Part shown: piece after piece, positions 1 to 9,922 of the stretch
Numbering within the stretch: position 1 is the first letter of the stretch
Layout of the letters: every line of letters begins with the position of its first letter
From: Clostridiales bacterium UBA1380
GTDB lineage: Bacteria > Bacillota > Clostridia > Oscillospirales > CAG-272
Reading direction: 5' to 3'
Length of the DNA: 15,457 nt
NCBI GenBank assembly: GCA_002305445.1
Contig: DBRA01000007.1
Location: forward strand, 24,563 to 40,019
Notes under the pieces: model-generated
What the model was told of the DNA's origin: nothing
The model's input: the letters and a program-made list of their open reading frames with translations, nothing else
The model's database searches: none
Position numbers and translations under genes: made by a program

Positions 1-2
1 CC

Positions 3-1250
3 GGCGCCGCCGCGATGAGCGGCGTCAACATCGGCTCGCAGGTCACGTTCATTATAACGAACATGGTGTTCGGCCTGTGCGTCGGTGCGACGGTTCTGAT
101 CGCGCAGTACCTCGGCGCGGGTGACAAAAACGCGATACGCGAGACGATCGGCACGCTGTTTTCGACGCTTATCGTGCTGTCGGTCGTCATAACCGTCGTC
201 ATGCTGGGTCTTCAGACTCCTCTCCTAAGGCTTATCAAAACGCCGGCGGAATCGTTTGCCGACGCGAAAAGCTACTTCTTCGTCACAATGCTCGGCACCG
301 TTTTTATTTTTGCGTATAACGCGCTTTCGGCCGTCATGCGCGGCATGGGCGACAGTAAAAACCCGCTCATATTCGTCGCGATCGCCTGCGTCTGCAACAT
401 CGTGCTCGATTTATTCTTTGTCGCGGGTCTGCGTACGGGCGCGGCCGGCGCCGCGATAGCGACGGTCATCTCGCAGGGCGTGTCCGTCGTGCTCTGCGTG
501 TTGTACCTCATGAAAAACGGGTTTATCTTCGACTTCAAGCCTTCATCGTTCCGTTTCCACGGCGACCGGCTGAAAACGCTTCTCCGCGTCGGTATTCCGA
601 CGTCGATCCAGAACGTCGCGGTCGGCATTTCGTTCCTGTTTCTGACGACGCTCGTCAACATGATCGGCTTTACGGCGTCCGCCGCGGTCGGCGCGGTCGG
701 CAAATTCAACGGCTTTGCGATACTGCCCGCCGCCGCGATGTCGTCGTCGGTTTCGGCGATGAGCGCGCAGAACATCGGCGCGGGCCAGATCGAGCGCGCG
801 AAGAAGACGATGCACGTCGGAATCGTCATAGCCGCGGTGATCAGCGCGATAATTTTCGTGCTCGTCACGATATGGCCGCAGGCGATACTTGAGATATTCG
901 TCGACAAATCCGACCCCGATTTCGAGGCGGTCGTAACGTACGGCGTCAATTATGTTAAGTCGTTCAAGTTCGACTATCTTCTTGTCCCGTTCGTATTCTG
1001 CCTGAACGGCCTCTTCATCGGAGCGGGGCACACGACCTTTTCGCTCGTCAACTCCTGCCTCTCGTCGCTCATATTCAGGATTCCGCTTTCGTACATATTC
1101 GGAATGGTGCTCTCGCACGGCATCACCGGCGTCGGGCTCGGCGCGCCCGGCGCGACAGCGGCCTCGCTTGTATTCGGCCTGATCTATTACTTCTCGGGCA
1201 AATGGAAAAAATCCACCGTCGTCGATAATGTCGCCGTTCTCGATATTTAA
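3..1250 (+). CDS. MATE-family multidrug/Na+ or H+ antiporter (5' partial)
   Basis: This is a polytopic inner-membrane exporter of the MATE (NorM/DinF-like) family, which moves drugs or metabolites outward in exchange for Na+ or H+. The reading frame is open from base 3 through an internal ATG at 15 to the TAA at 1250, giving 415 visible residues. The first visible residues (GAAAMSGVN, then VGATVLIAQYLGAGD) match the family's segment after the first transmembrane helix, so roughly 40-50 N-terminal residues lie outside the window; the ATG at 15 is not the true start. Long hydrophobic stretches alternate with short charged loops, consistent with about 11 remaining helices, and the second half repeats the fold with the segment MSAQNIGAGQIERAKK. 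A terminator follows directly, so it ends its own transcript. Substrate unknown. Family assignment is firm. Confidence 0.9.
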   Translation, partial: GAAAMSGVNIGSQVTFIITNMVFGLCVGATVLIAQYLGAGDKNAIRETIGTLFSTLIVLSVVITVVMLGLQTPLLRLIKTPAESFADAKSYFFVTMLGTVFIFAYNALSAVMRGMGDSKNPLIFVAIACVCNIVLDLFFVAGLRTGAAGAAIATVISQGVSVVLCVLYLMKNGFIFDFKPSSFRFHGDRLKTLLRVGIPTSIQNVAVGISFLFLTTLVNMIGFTASAAVGAVGKFNGFAILPAAAMSSSVSAMSAQNIGAGQIERAKKTMHVGIVIAAVISAIIFVLVTIWPQAILEIFVDKSDPDFEAVVTYGVNYVKSFKFDYLLVPFVFCLNGLFIGAGHTTFSLVNSCLSSLIFRIPLSYIFGMVLSHGITGVGLGAPGATAASLVFGLIYYFSGKWKKSTVVDNVAVLDI

Positions 1251-1280
1251 GCGGAGTGCGGTTTACAAAAAAGATACAGA

Positions 1281-1307
1281 AAAGAAGGGCGCGTCCCTTC
1301 TTTTTTT
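1281..1307 (+). terminator. Rho-independent terminator after the MATE gene
   Basis: A 9-bp perfect stem (AAAGAAGGG at 1281-1289 with CCCTTCTTT at 1295-1303) closes the five-base loop CGCGT and runs into a T tract ending at 1307. It lies 31 bases after the stop codon and separates the pump gene from the promoter at 1321. Confidence 0.85.
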
Positions 1308-1320
1308 ATGTGATATTCGC

Positions 1321-1349
1321 TTGAAATGTGTTCGGTTGGATGTTATAAT
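1321..1349 (+). promoter_or_regulatory. Sigma-70-type promoter of the dehydrogenase operon
   Basis: TTGAAA (1321-1326), a 17-base spacer and TATAAT (1344-1349) form a near-consensus promoter; TG at 1341-1342 makes an extended -10. It follows the previous terminator and points at the DeoR gene 110 bases downstream. A second extended -10-like copy (TGTTATAAC) lies at 1395-1403, so initiation may also occur there. Confidence 0.75.
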
Positions 1350-1459
1350 TTCATCAGTCGGATGTGAAAAATCGACACAGCCGCGATATATTAATGTTAT
1401 AACTGTTAAGAAAGGCGTGCGGCGCCGTTTACACGGCGTGACCGCGCGGGCTGTGATTC

Positions 1460-2257
1460 ATGTATAATGAGAGACGCGAAAAAATAAAGGCTCTGCTCGG
1501 AACAAAACCCTACGTTTCGCTGAAGGAACTGGAGCAGATGTTTCCGCGGGTCTCCGGAATGACGCTCCGTCGCGACATCGAATACTTCGAACGCGAGGGC
1601 GAGGCCATCAAGGTGCGGGGCGGCGCACGTTCGATGAAATTTATAACGACGACGATGGAGGATCCGATATCGTCGAGGATGACGGCGAATCTGGAGGAGA
1701 AGGAGCTGATAGCCCGGCACGCCGCCGAACTGCTTGAGACCGGACGCAGCATCTTCATCGACTCCGGCACGACAATGATGAAGCTCGCGGAGCTTGTGCC
1801 GAACGAGCGCTTCACGTTCACGACGACCGACCCGAACGTCGCGCTGACGCTGTGCCGCATAGGGCTTCCGATCGTGAACCTCGTCGGCGGGATGCTCAAC
1901 CGCGACAACCTTTCGGTGTCCGGCTCGCAGGCGATGCGGTTCTTAGAGGACATCAACATAGACGTGGCGTTCATATCGCCGTCGGGCCTGACGGCGAAGA
2001 ACGGCTTTACCGGCGGCAACTACAGCGAATGCGAGCTGAAGCGCCTTGTCGTCGAAAAGGCGCGCCGCATCGTCATACTTATGAACCGCTCCAAGCTCGA
2101 TAAAAATCTGCCGTACACCTTCGCGAACATAGGCGATGTTTCCACCATCATCACGGACGGGAAGCTGCCGGACGACATAATGGAACAGGCCGCGCGCTCC
2201 GGCGTCGAAGTGATCGACGCGGCAAAAAAGCCGAACGAAGATACAAAGCGCAATTAA
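1460..2257 (+). CDS. DeoR-family transcriptional regulator
   Basis: This is a DNA-binding regulator of the DeoR/GlpR type, 265 residues, the usual length. Residues 3-58 form the N-terminal winged helix-turn-helix, with the family's hallmark recognition helix around TLRRDIEYFEREG (35-47). Residues from about 75 to 240 form the DeoRC sensor domain, with DSGTTMMKLAELV near the start and the SGLTAKNGFTGG / ECELKRLVVEKA segments later; in relatives this domain binds phosphorylated sugars or related metabolites. The ATG at 1460 is the only sensible start: a TGA precedes it in frame at 1454-1456. No clear ribosome site is visible, suggesting weak translation. It is the first gene of the operon, 33 bases ahead of E2, so it probably controls itself and the dehydrogenase genes, most likely as a repressor. 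The effector is not predictable. Confidence 0.92.
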   Translation: MYNERREKIKALLGTKPYVSLKELEQMFPRVSGMTLRRDIEYFEREGEAIKVRGGARSMKFITTTMEDPISSRMTANLEEKELIARHAAELLETGRSIFIDSGTTMMKLAELVPNERFTFTTTDPNVALTLCRIGLPIVNLVGGMLNRDNLSVSGSQAMRFLEDINIDVAFISPSGLTAKNGFTGGNYSECELKRLVVEKARRIVILMNRSKLDKNLPYTFANIGDVSTIITDGKLPDDIMEQAARSGVEVIDAAKKPNEDTKRN

Positions 2258-2290
2258 CATATAAAAAATGCAGGGAAAGGGTAATACGAA

Positions 2291-3682
2291 ATGGCAAAAG
2301 TCGTGATAATGCCGAGGCAGGGCCAGAGCGTCGAGTCCTGCGTCATAACGGCGTGGCATAAAAAGGTGGGCGATCCGGTCGCGGCCGGCGACAAGCTTTT
2401 CTCCTACGAAACGGATAAGTCCGCGTTCGACGAGGTCGCGGATACCGACGGTACGCTGCTCGCGGTCTTCGCGGGCGAGGGAGACGACGTCGAGTGTCTG
2501 CGCGACGTCTGCGTTATCGGCGCGCCCGGCGAGGACTATTCGGCGCTGCTGCAGAATAACGGCTCCGCCGCATCGGCTGAAGCAGTGCCGGCCGCTAAAG
2601 CAGAACCCGCCGCGGCGGCTGAACCGGAGACAGCAACCGCTAAAGCTGAGCCTGTATCAGCCGGCGCATCGGAGACAGCTTCTGCGGACAACGCCGGCGG
2701 ACGCGTAAAAATAAGCCCGCGCGCGAAAAACCTCGCGATCAAGACGAACGCCGACCTGTACGCCGCCGTACCGACCGGCCCGAACGGACGCATAATCGAG
2801 CGCGACGTCAACGCGCTGCTCGATGCCGGAAAGACCGCGGCGGCCGAGACCGTCGCCGCCTTCCTCGCCGGCAGGCCCGCCGCCGTCGCGGCGGTATCTG
2901 CCGTCGCAGCACCCGCCGCCTCGACCGCGGAAACCGCACCCGCCGCCGCGGCTCCTGCCGCTCCCGCCGCAGAGACACCAGCCGCTGCGCCGGACGGCGA
3001 ATACACCGCGGAAAAGCTGCCCAACATCCGGAAGATAATAGCTAAGGCGATGCACGCTTCGCTTTCCGAGTCGGCGCAGCTCACGCTCAACGCGTCCTTC
3101 GATGCGACCGCGATCCTCGCATACCGCGAGAAGGTCAAATCCGACGGCGAAGCGCTCGGACTGCCCAACATTACAATAAACGACATGGTGCTGTACGCCG
3201 TTTCGCGCGTGCTGCCGAAGCACCCTGACATAAACGCCAACCTCGTCGGCGACGAGATGCGCCGCTACAGTACCGTCAACCTCGGCGTCGCCGTCGACAC
3301 CGAACGCGGGCTGATCGTACCGAAGATTTTCGGCGCCGAAAAGCTGACGCTCGCCGAAATCTCAAGGCGAATCAAATCGCTCGCCGCCGAAGCGAGAAGC
3401 GGAAAAATATCGCCCGACTTCTTAAAGAACGGCACTTTCACCGTCACGAACCTCGGCGCCTTCGGCGTCGAATCGTTCACGCCGGTCATCAATCTGCCCG
3501 AAACCGCGATCCTCGGAGTCGACTGCGCCGTAAACCGCGTCCGCGACGACGGCAGCGTCTACAAGGCGATGGGGCTCTCGCTCACGTTCGACCACCGCGC
3601 CGTCGACGGCGCTCCCGCCGCGCGCTTCCTCAAGGACGTCTGCGACGCGCTCGAGCGCTTCGATCTGCTGCTCGCGCAGTAA
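2291..3682 (+). CDS. Dihydrolipoamide acyltransferase (E2) of a 2-oxoacid/acetoin dehydrogenase complex
   Basis: E2 is the core of the complex: it accepts the acyl group from E1 on a swinging lipoyl arm and transfers it to CoA. The 463-residue protein has one lipoyl domain (about 1-80) with the lipoylated lysine K43 in ETDKS, an Ala/Pro/Glu-rich flexible linker (about 88-137), a peripheral subunit-binding domain (138-177, ISPRAKNLA through GRIIERDV), a second Ala/Pro-rich linker (about 185-236), and the catalytic CoA-dependent acyltransferase domain to the end. The catalytic motif DHRAVDG places the active histidine at 435 and the aspartate at 439. The start is backed by AGGGAAAGGG nine bases upstream. 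It lies between the DeoR gene (33 bases) and E3 (48 bases). The acyl specificity (acetyl from pyruvate or acetoin, or branched chain) cannot be decided by eye, so no symbol is given. Confidence 0.93.
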   Translation: MAKVVIMPRQGQSVESCVITAWHKKVGDPVAAGDKLFSYETDKSAFDEVADTDGTLLAVFAGEGDDVECLRDVCVIGAPGEDYSALLQNNGSAASAEAVPAAKAEPAAAAEPETATAKAEPVSAGASETASADNAGGRVKISPRAKNLAIKTNADLYAAVPTGPNGRIIERDVNALLDAGKTAAAETVAAFLAGRPAAVAAVSAVAAPAASTAETAPAAAAPAAPAAETPAAAPDGEYTAEKLPNIRKIIAKAMHASLSESAQLTLNASFDATAILAYREKVKSDGEALGLPNITINDMVLYAVSRVLPKHPDINANLVGDEMRRYSTVNLGVAVDTERGLIVPKIFGAEKLTLAEISRRIKSLAAEARSGKISPDFLKNGTFTVTNLGAFGVESFTPVINLPETAILGVDCAVNRVRDDGSVYKAMGLSLTFDHRAVDGAPAARFLKDVCDALERFDLLLAQ

Positions 3683-3730
3683 ACATAGAAAACAGCATTG
3701 ATATACAGCTCAGAAGGGAAACAACTTATA

Positions 3731-5095
3731 ATGGAAAAATTCGATCTTATCGTGCTCGGTGGCGGCCCCGCCGGTTATAACGCAGCCCAGAGGGCCGCGA
3801 AGGGCGGACTCAAGACCGTCCTTATCGAAGAGCGCTCTCTTGGCGGCGTGTGCCTCAACGAGGGCTGCATACCGACAAAGACGCTGCTCTATTCGGCGAA
3901 GATATACGACTACTCGAAGCACAGCGCACCGTACGGCGTCACCTTTGAGGGGGCGAAGATCGACCACAGCGCCGTCGTGACGCGCAAGAACAAGGTCGTC
4001 ACGACGCTTGTCGCAGGCGTCAAATCGTCGATGAAGCGCGCGGGCGTGACGGTCGTCGCCGGCACGGGCAGAATCGACGGTAAATGCGACGACGGCTACG
4101 TCGTCCGCACCGCGGATATGGAATTCGCCGCGCCGAAGCTGCTCATATGCACCGGCTCCGAGGCGGTCGTGCCGCCGATACCGGGTCTGCGCGAGGGCAT
4201 ACCGACAGGTTTCGTCATGACCAACCGCGAGATACTCGACCTGCGCGAGGTTCCGGCGCGCCTCGCCGTCATCGGCGGCGGCGTCATCGGGCTCGAGATG
4301 GCGAGCTACTTCAACTCCGTCGGCTCCGAGGTCACGGTCATCGAGATGCTGCCGCAGATAGCCGGCGCGACCGACGCCGACGTCGCGAAGCTGCTCAAAA
4401 AGAATTACGAGAGCCGCGGCGTCAGGTTCGAGCTCGGCGCGAAGGTCGTCGCCGTCGGCGACGGTTCCGTCACATACGAAAAGGACGGCGGAACCGTCAG
4501 TCTGCCGTGCGACCGCGTGCTCGTCTCTGTCGGACGCCGCGCGCGCACAGCCGACATCGGCCTTGAGAGCGTCGGCGTCGCGACCGAGCGCGGAGCCGTT
4601 ATAACGGACGAGCGCTCCCGCACGAACGTGCCCGGAATCTGGGCGGCGGGCGACGTCAACGGCCGATCGATGCTCGCGCACACCGCTTACCGCGAGGGCG
4701 AAGTCGCCGTAAACGACATGCTCGGCTTAAAGGACGCGGTCAACTACCGCTCGATCCCGTCCGTCATATATACGAACCCCGAAGTCGCCGCCGTCGGCGA
4801 GACTGAGGCGACAGCGAAGGCTGCGGGCCTCGACGTCGAGTGCGTCACGCTGCCGCTGCGCTTCAGCGGCCGATACATCGCCGAAAACGAGAGGGGCGAC
4901 GGCTTTGTGAAGCTCGTGCTCGGCCGCGAGCATAAGAATATTCTGGGCGTGCACATGATCGGGACATACGCTTCCGAGATAATCTACGGCGCGGCCATGA
5001 TGGTCGACCGCGAATACCGCGTCGCCGACGTGCAGAAGTTCGTCTTCCCGCATCCCACGGTGTGCGAGGTCCTGCGCGAAGCCATGTTCGAATGA
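3731..5095 (+). CDS. lpdA: Dihydrolipoyl dehydrogenase (E3)
   Basis: E3 is a FAD- and NAD-dependent flavoprotein that re-oxidises the dihydrolipoyl group of E2. The 454-residue protein has the FAD dinucleotide motif GGGPAGYNAA (10-19), the redox-active disulfide C41/C46 in GGVCLNEGCIPTKT, the NAD-binding motif GGGVIGLE (182-189), the second FAD contact TNVPGIWAAGDVNG, and a C-terminal dimer domain with the catalytic pair H441 and E446 in HPTVCEVLRE. All key residues are present. The chosen start is the ATG at 3731, preceded by AGAAGGGAA (3712-3720) and followed immediately by the normal N-terminus; an in-frame TTG at 3698 would add 11 uncharacteristic residues that include the ribosome site. 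It lies in the middle of the operon and may also serve other lipoyl enzymes if any exist in the genome. Confidence 0.95.
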   Translation: MEKFDLIVLGGGPAGYNAAQRAAKGGLKTVLIEERSLGGVCLNEGCIPTKTLLYSAKIYDYSKHSAPYGVTFEGAKIDHSAVVTRKNKVVTTLVAGVKSSMKRAGVTVVAGTGRIDGKCDDGYVVRTADMEFAAPKLLICTGSEAVVPPIPGLREGIPTGFVMTNREILDLREVPARLAVIGGGVIGLEMASYFNSVGSEVTVIEMLPQIAGATDADVAKLLKKNYESRGVRFELGAKVVAVGDGSVTYEKDGGTVSLPCDRVLVSVGRRARTADIGLESVGVATERGAVITDERSRTNVPGIWAAGDVNGRSMLAHTAYREGEVAVNDMLGLKDAVNYRSIPSVIYTNPEVAAVGETEATAKAAGLDVECVTLPLRFSGRYIAENERGDGFVKLVLGREHKNILGVHMIGTYASEIIYGAAMMVDREYRVADVQKFVFPHPTVCEVLREAMFE

Positions 5096-5130
5096 CGAAG
5101 ATAATTAAAATAACATAAGGAGCAACCGCG

Positions 5131-7614
<2,484 letters not shown>

Positions 7615-7616
7615 TT

Positions 7617-7645
7617 AAGGAGGGCGCAAAGCGCCCTTCTTTTTA
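7617..7645 (+). terminator. Rho-independent terminator of the dehydrogenase operon
   Basis: GGGCGC (7622-7627) and GCGCCC (7631-7636) pair around an AAA loop, and the stem extends outward through A-T and one G-T pair to about 11 bp, ending in a T-rich tract (TTCTTTTT). It starts three bases after the E1 stop codon. Confidence 0.88.
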
Positions 7646-7681
7646 TGCCGTAAGCGCTGCGTAAAATATTACCCGCAGCGC

Positions 7682-7710
7682 TTTACTTTGTAATCATATT
7701 AGTGTATAAT
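7682..7710 (+). promoter_or_regulatory. Probable promoter of lplA
   Basis: TATAAT at 7705-7710 lies 17 bases after TTTACT (7682-7687, four of six -35 consensus bases). It sits between the operon terminator and lplA and is 30 bases before the lplA ATG, so lplA is probably transcribed separately from the dehydrogenase genes. Confidence 0.6.
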
Positions 7711-7739
7711 TGTATAAACGACAAAAGACGGATTTATAA

Positions 7740-8753
7740 ATGCTTTTTATTATAAATAACGATATCCGCGACCCGTATTTCAACCTCGCCGCCGAGGAAT
7801 ACTTCCTATCGACGCTAAACGGCTCCGCCGTCATGCTCTGGCGCAACGCTCCGTCGGTCATCATCGGGCGCAACCAGAACGCATACGCCGAGGTCAACGA
7901 CGCGTACGTCCGCGATCACGGCATAGCCGTCGTGCGCCGCCTGACCGGCGGCGGCGCGGTGTTTCACGACCCGGGCAACGTAAATTACAGCTTCATCGCG
8001 CCGGACGACGGCGGCGGCATCGATTTCCCGCGCTTTATGCAGCCCGTTATCGACGCGCTGCGCTCGCTCGGCGTCGAGGCTTCGGCCGACGGCAGAAACG
8101 ATATAGTCGCGTCGAAGGACGGCGCGTCGTTTAAGATATCCGGTAACGCACAGTGCGTCTATCCGCGCTCAGACCGCGCCATGAGACTGCACCACGGCAC
8201 GCTTCTGTACGGTGCGGATCTGTCGCGCATGTCCGGCGCGCTGACGGTCAACACGGCGAAGATGGCGTCGAAGGGTATCAAGTCCGTAAGATCGCGCGTA
8301 ATTAACATAGCGGAGATGATTTCGGCAGACGCCGGCATCAACGGTGTCGAAGATTTTGTAAACTATCTGTCCGACCATTTAAGTCAACTGTATAATACGC
8401 GGCCGCGCAGTTATACAGATGACGAAATTTCCGCGATAAAACATCTGCGCGATGAAAAGTACGCGCGTTGGGAATGGAATTACGGCGAGTCGAAGGTCTA
8501 CTCCGTCGAAAAGGAACGGCGGTTCCCGTTCGGAACGGTCACGGTCAGGCTCGACGCCAACGGCGGAATCGTACGCGAAATGGACGTGTCCGGCGACTTT
8601 TTCGGCGTCGCGCCCGTCGACCTCCTATCGCAGGCGGTGAAAGGCGTGCGTTATGAGCGCGACGCGGTTAAAGATGCGCTTTCAGCCGTCGATATAGGCG
8701 AGTGTATAAGCGGATGCACACTTGACGATATACTGTCATTGATGTTCGATTAA
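7740..8753 (+). CDS. lplA: Lipoate-protein ligase A
   Basis: LplA activates free lipoate with ATP to lipoyl-AMP and attaches it to a lysine of lipoyl domains, here presumably K43 of the E2 encoded upstream. The 337-residue protein has the two-domain form: an N-terminal biotin/lipoate ligase domain (about 1-245) and a C-terminal accessory domain (about 250-337) that is present in LplA and absent from LipM/LipL-type enzymes. Visible hallmarks are RRLTGGGAVFHD (66-77), GNVNYSF, and the catalytic lysine K132 in SFKISGNAQ, followed by HHGTLLY. The ribosome site is weak (AGACGGA, seven bases before the ATG). Its position beside a lipoyl-dependent complex suggests that the cell scavenges lipoate; no lipA or lipB gene is in this window, so de novo synthesis elsewhere is not excluded. 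Confidence 0.93.
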   Translation: MLFIINNDIRDPYFNLAAEEYFLSTLNGSAVMLWRNAPSVIIGRNQNAYAEVNDAYVRDHGIAVVRRLTGGGAVFHDPGNVNYSFIAPDDGGGIDFPRFMQPVIDALRSLGVEASADGRNDIVASKDGASFKISGNAQCVYPRSDRAMRLHHGTLLYGADLSRMSGALTVNTAKMASKGIKSVRSRVINIAEMISADAGINGVEDFVNYLSDHLSQLYNTRPRSYTDDEISAIKHLRDEKYARWEWNYGESKVYSVEKERRFPFGTVTVRLDANGGIVREMDVSGDFFGVAPVDLLSQAVKGVRYERDAVKDALSAVDIGECISGCTLDDILSLMFD

Positions 8754-8816
8754 CCGCATTTGCATAAAATGCAGATGCAGAAAAATACAAATGCAAAAAA
8801 CTCGGAGGATATGACG

Positions 8817-9110
8817 ATGCCCTCTATGAGACGCGACGAAAAGACCGATTATCTTTTCAAGGCGATACTTTCGCTCAAAACGACGGACGAGTGCTACGCG
8901 TTTTTCGACGACCTTTGCACCGTTGCGGAGCTTCAGGAGATGTCAAAACGGATGATGGCCGCGAAAATGCTCGCGGACAACTGCATCTACAACGAAATCG
9001 TCGAGAAGACGGGACTGTCGACGGCGACGATCAGCCGCGTCAACCGCTGCCTTAAATACGGCAGCGACGGCTACCGCCTTATCCTCGACCGCCTGCAGAA
9101 GGAAGAATGA
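8817..9110 (+). CDS. YerC/YecD-type TrpR-like DNA-binding protein
   Basis: This 97-residue protein belongs to the TrpR-superfamily group known from Bacillus subtilis YerC, common in Firmicutes. It is all helical, with a helix-turn-helix at about 58-79 (YNEIVEKTGLSTATISRVNR) and the upstream segment TVAELQEMSKRMMAAKML typical of the group. Members bind DNA, but their regulon is poorly defined and tryptophan is not an established ligand. The start was set at ATG 8817, eight bases after GGAGG (8804-8808); the ATG at 8811 is too close to that site, and a TTG at 8760 in the same frame would put the ribosome site inside the gene. It follows lplA by 63 bases and overlaps the next gene by four bases. 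Four TGCA motifs lie just upstream of its ribosome site. Confidence 0.85.
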   Translation: MPSMRRDEKTDYLFKAILSLKTTDECYAFFDDLCTVAELQEMSKRMMAAKMLADNCIYNEIVEKTGLSTATISRVNRCLKYGSDGYRLILDRLQKEE

Positions 9111-9856
9111 CGCAGTATTCGGCGCTCGCGGCGGTATACGATAAGTTGAACGGCGGCATCGATTACGTTCGCTGGGCGGACTATATCGAAGCAGTTTTCG
9201 ACAAATGCCTGCCGGCGAGGCCGGAGCTTGTCCTCGACCTCGCCTGCGGCACAGGTGCTATGACAATCGAGCTTGCGCGCCGCGGATATGACATGACCGG
9301 CATCGACGCGTCGCCGGACATGCTTTCGGAGGCACAGCGGAAGTCCTCAGAGATCGGGAACATCCTATACCTCTGCCAGGATATGACGTCGTTCGAGTTG
9401 TACGGGACAGTCGGCGCGATTGTCTGCTGTCTCGACGGGATAAACTACCTGACGGACACGGAAAGCCTCCGCCGGTGCTTTTCGCTCGCCCGCAATTACC
9501 TCGACCCCGGCGGGCTGTTCATCTTCGACGTCAACACACCGTTTAAATTCGAGAACATCTTCGGCAGCTCGACGTATGTATACGACGAAAAAGATGTATA
9601 CTGCGTCTGGAGAAACTACTACAACGATAAAAAAGGCATATGCCGTTTTGCGCTCGACATATTCGAGCGGTGTGGTGACGGAAGATGGCGCAGACGGTAC
9701 GAGACGCAGACCGAAAAGTGCTGGAGCCGCCGCACGCTTGAAAAAACGTTCACGGAAACCGGATTCGAGACCGTGCTCTTTACAGGCGGATACGATTTCA
9801 ATCCGCCCGCACCGGACGCGCAGCGGTGGCACATCGCGGCGAAAGCGATAAAATAA
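9107..9856 (+). CDS. Class I SAM-dependent methyltransferase
   Basis: This 249-residue protein has the Rossmann-type SAM-binding fold. Motif I reads VLDLACGTGAMT (42-53), followed by GYDMTGIDAS (60-69) with the acidic residue D67 expected to hold the SAM ribose, QDMTSF (91-96) as the adenine-contact region, and the VCCLDGINYL segment after strand 4. Small-molecule methyltransferases of this general size share these motifs; the substrate cannot be named. It overlaps the YerC-like gene by ATGA (9107-9110), so the two are translationally coupled and likely act under the same control. A 66-base gap separates it from hslO. The fold assignment is firm; the role is unknown. Confidence 0.88.
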   Translation: MTQYSALAAVYDKLNGGIDYVRWADYIEAVFDKCLPARPELVLDLACGTGAMTIELARRGYDMTGIDASPDMLSEAQRKSSEIGNILYLCQDMTSFELYGTVGAIVCCLDGINYLTDTESLRRCFSLARNYLDPGGLFIFDVNTPFKFENIFGSSTYVYDEKDVYCVWRNYYNDKKGICRFALDIFERCGDGRWRRRYETQTEKCWSRRTLEKTFTETGFETVLFTGGYDFNPPAPDAQRWHIAAKAIK

Positions 9857-9922
9857 GGCAGACGACTAATATAAGCAGATATTATACAAATGACGAAAAC
9901 AAACGGGTGATAATAGACAAAT

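Noticed and set aside
1228..1467. Open frame of 79 codons spanning the terminator and operon promoter
   Set aside because: It overlaps the end of the MATE gene, crosses a terminator and a promoter, has no ribosome site, and its translation has no recognisable features.
2560..3000. Repetitive GC-rich DNA in the E2 gene as a possible repeat element
   Set aside because: It is in frame and encodes the two Ala/Pro-rich flexible linkers expected between E2 domains.
2536..3240. Ala/Ser-rich - strand frame opposite the E2 linkers
   Set aside because: It mirrors the repetitive Ala/Pro linkers of E2 on the other strand; composition alone keeps the frame open.
3698..3730. TTG start for E3, 11 codons upstream
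   Set aside because: The added residues are not typical, and the ribosome site AGAAGGGAA would fall inside the coding region; ATG 3731 gives the normal N-terminus.
3710..4681. A 323-codon - strand frame opposite E3
   Set aside because: Antisense shadow; the + strand carries every catalytic motif of lipoamide dehydrogenase.
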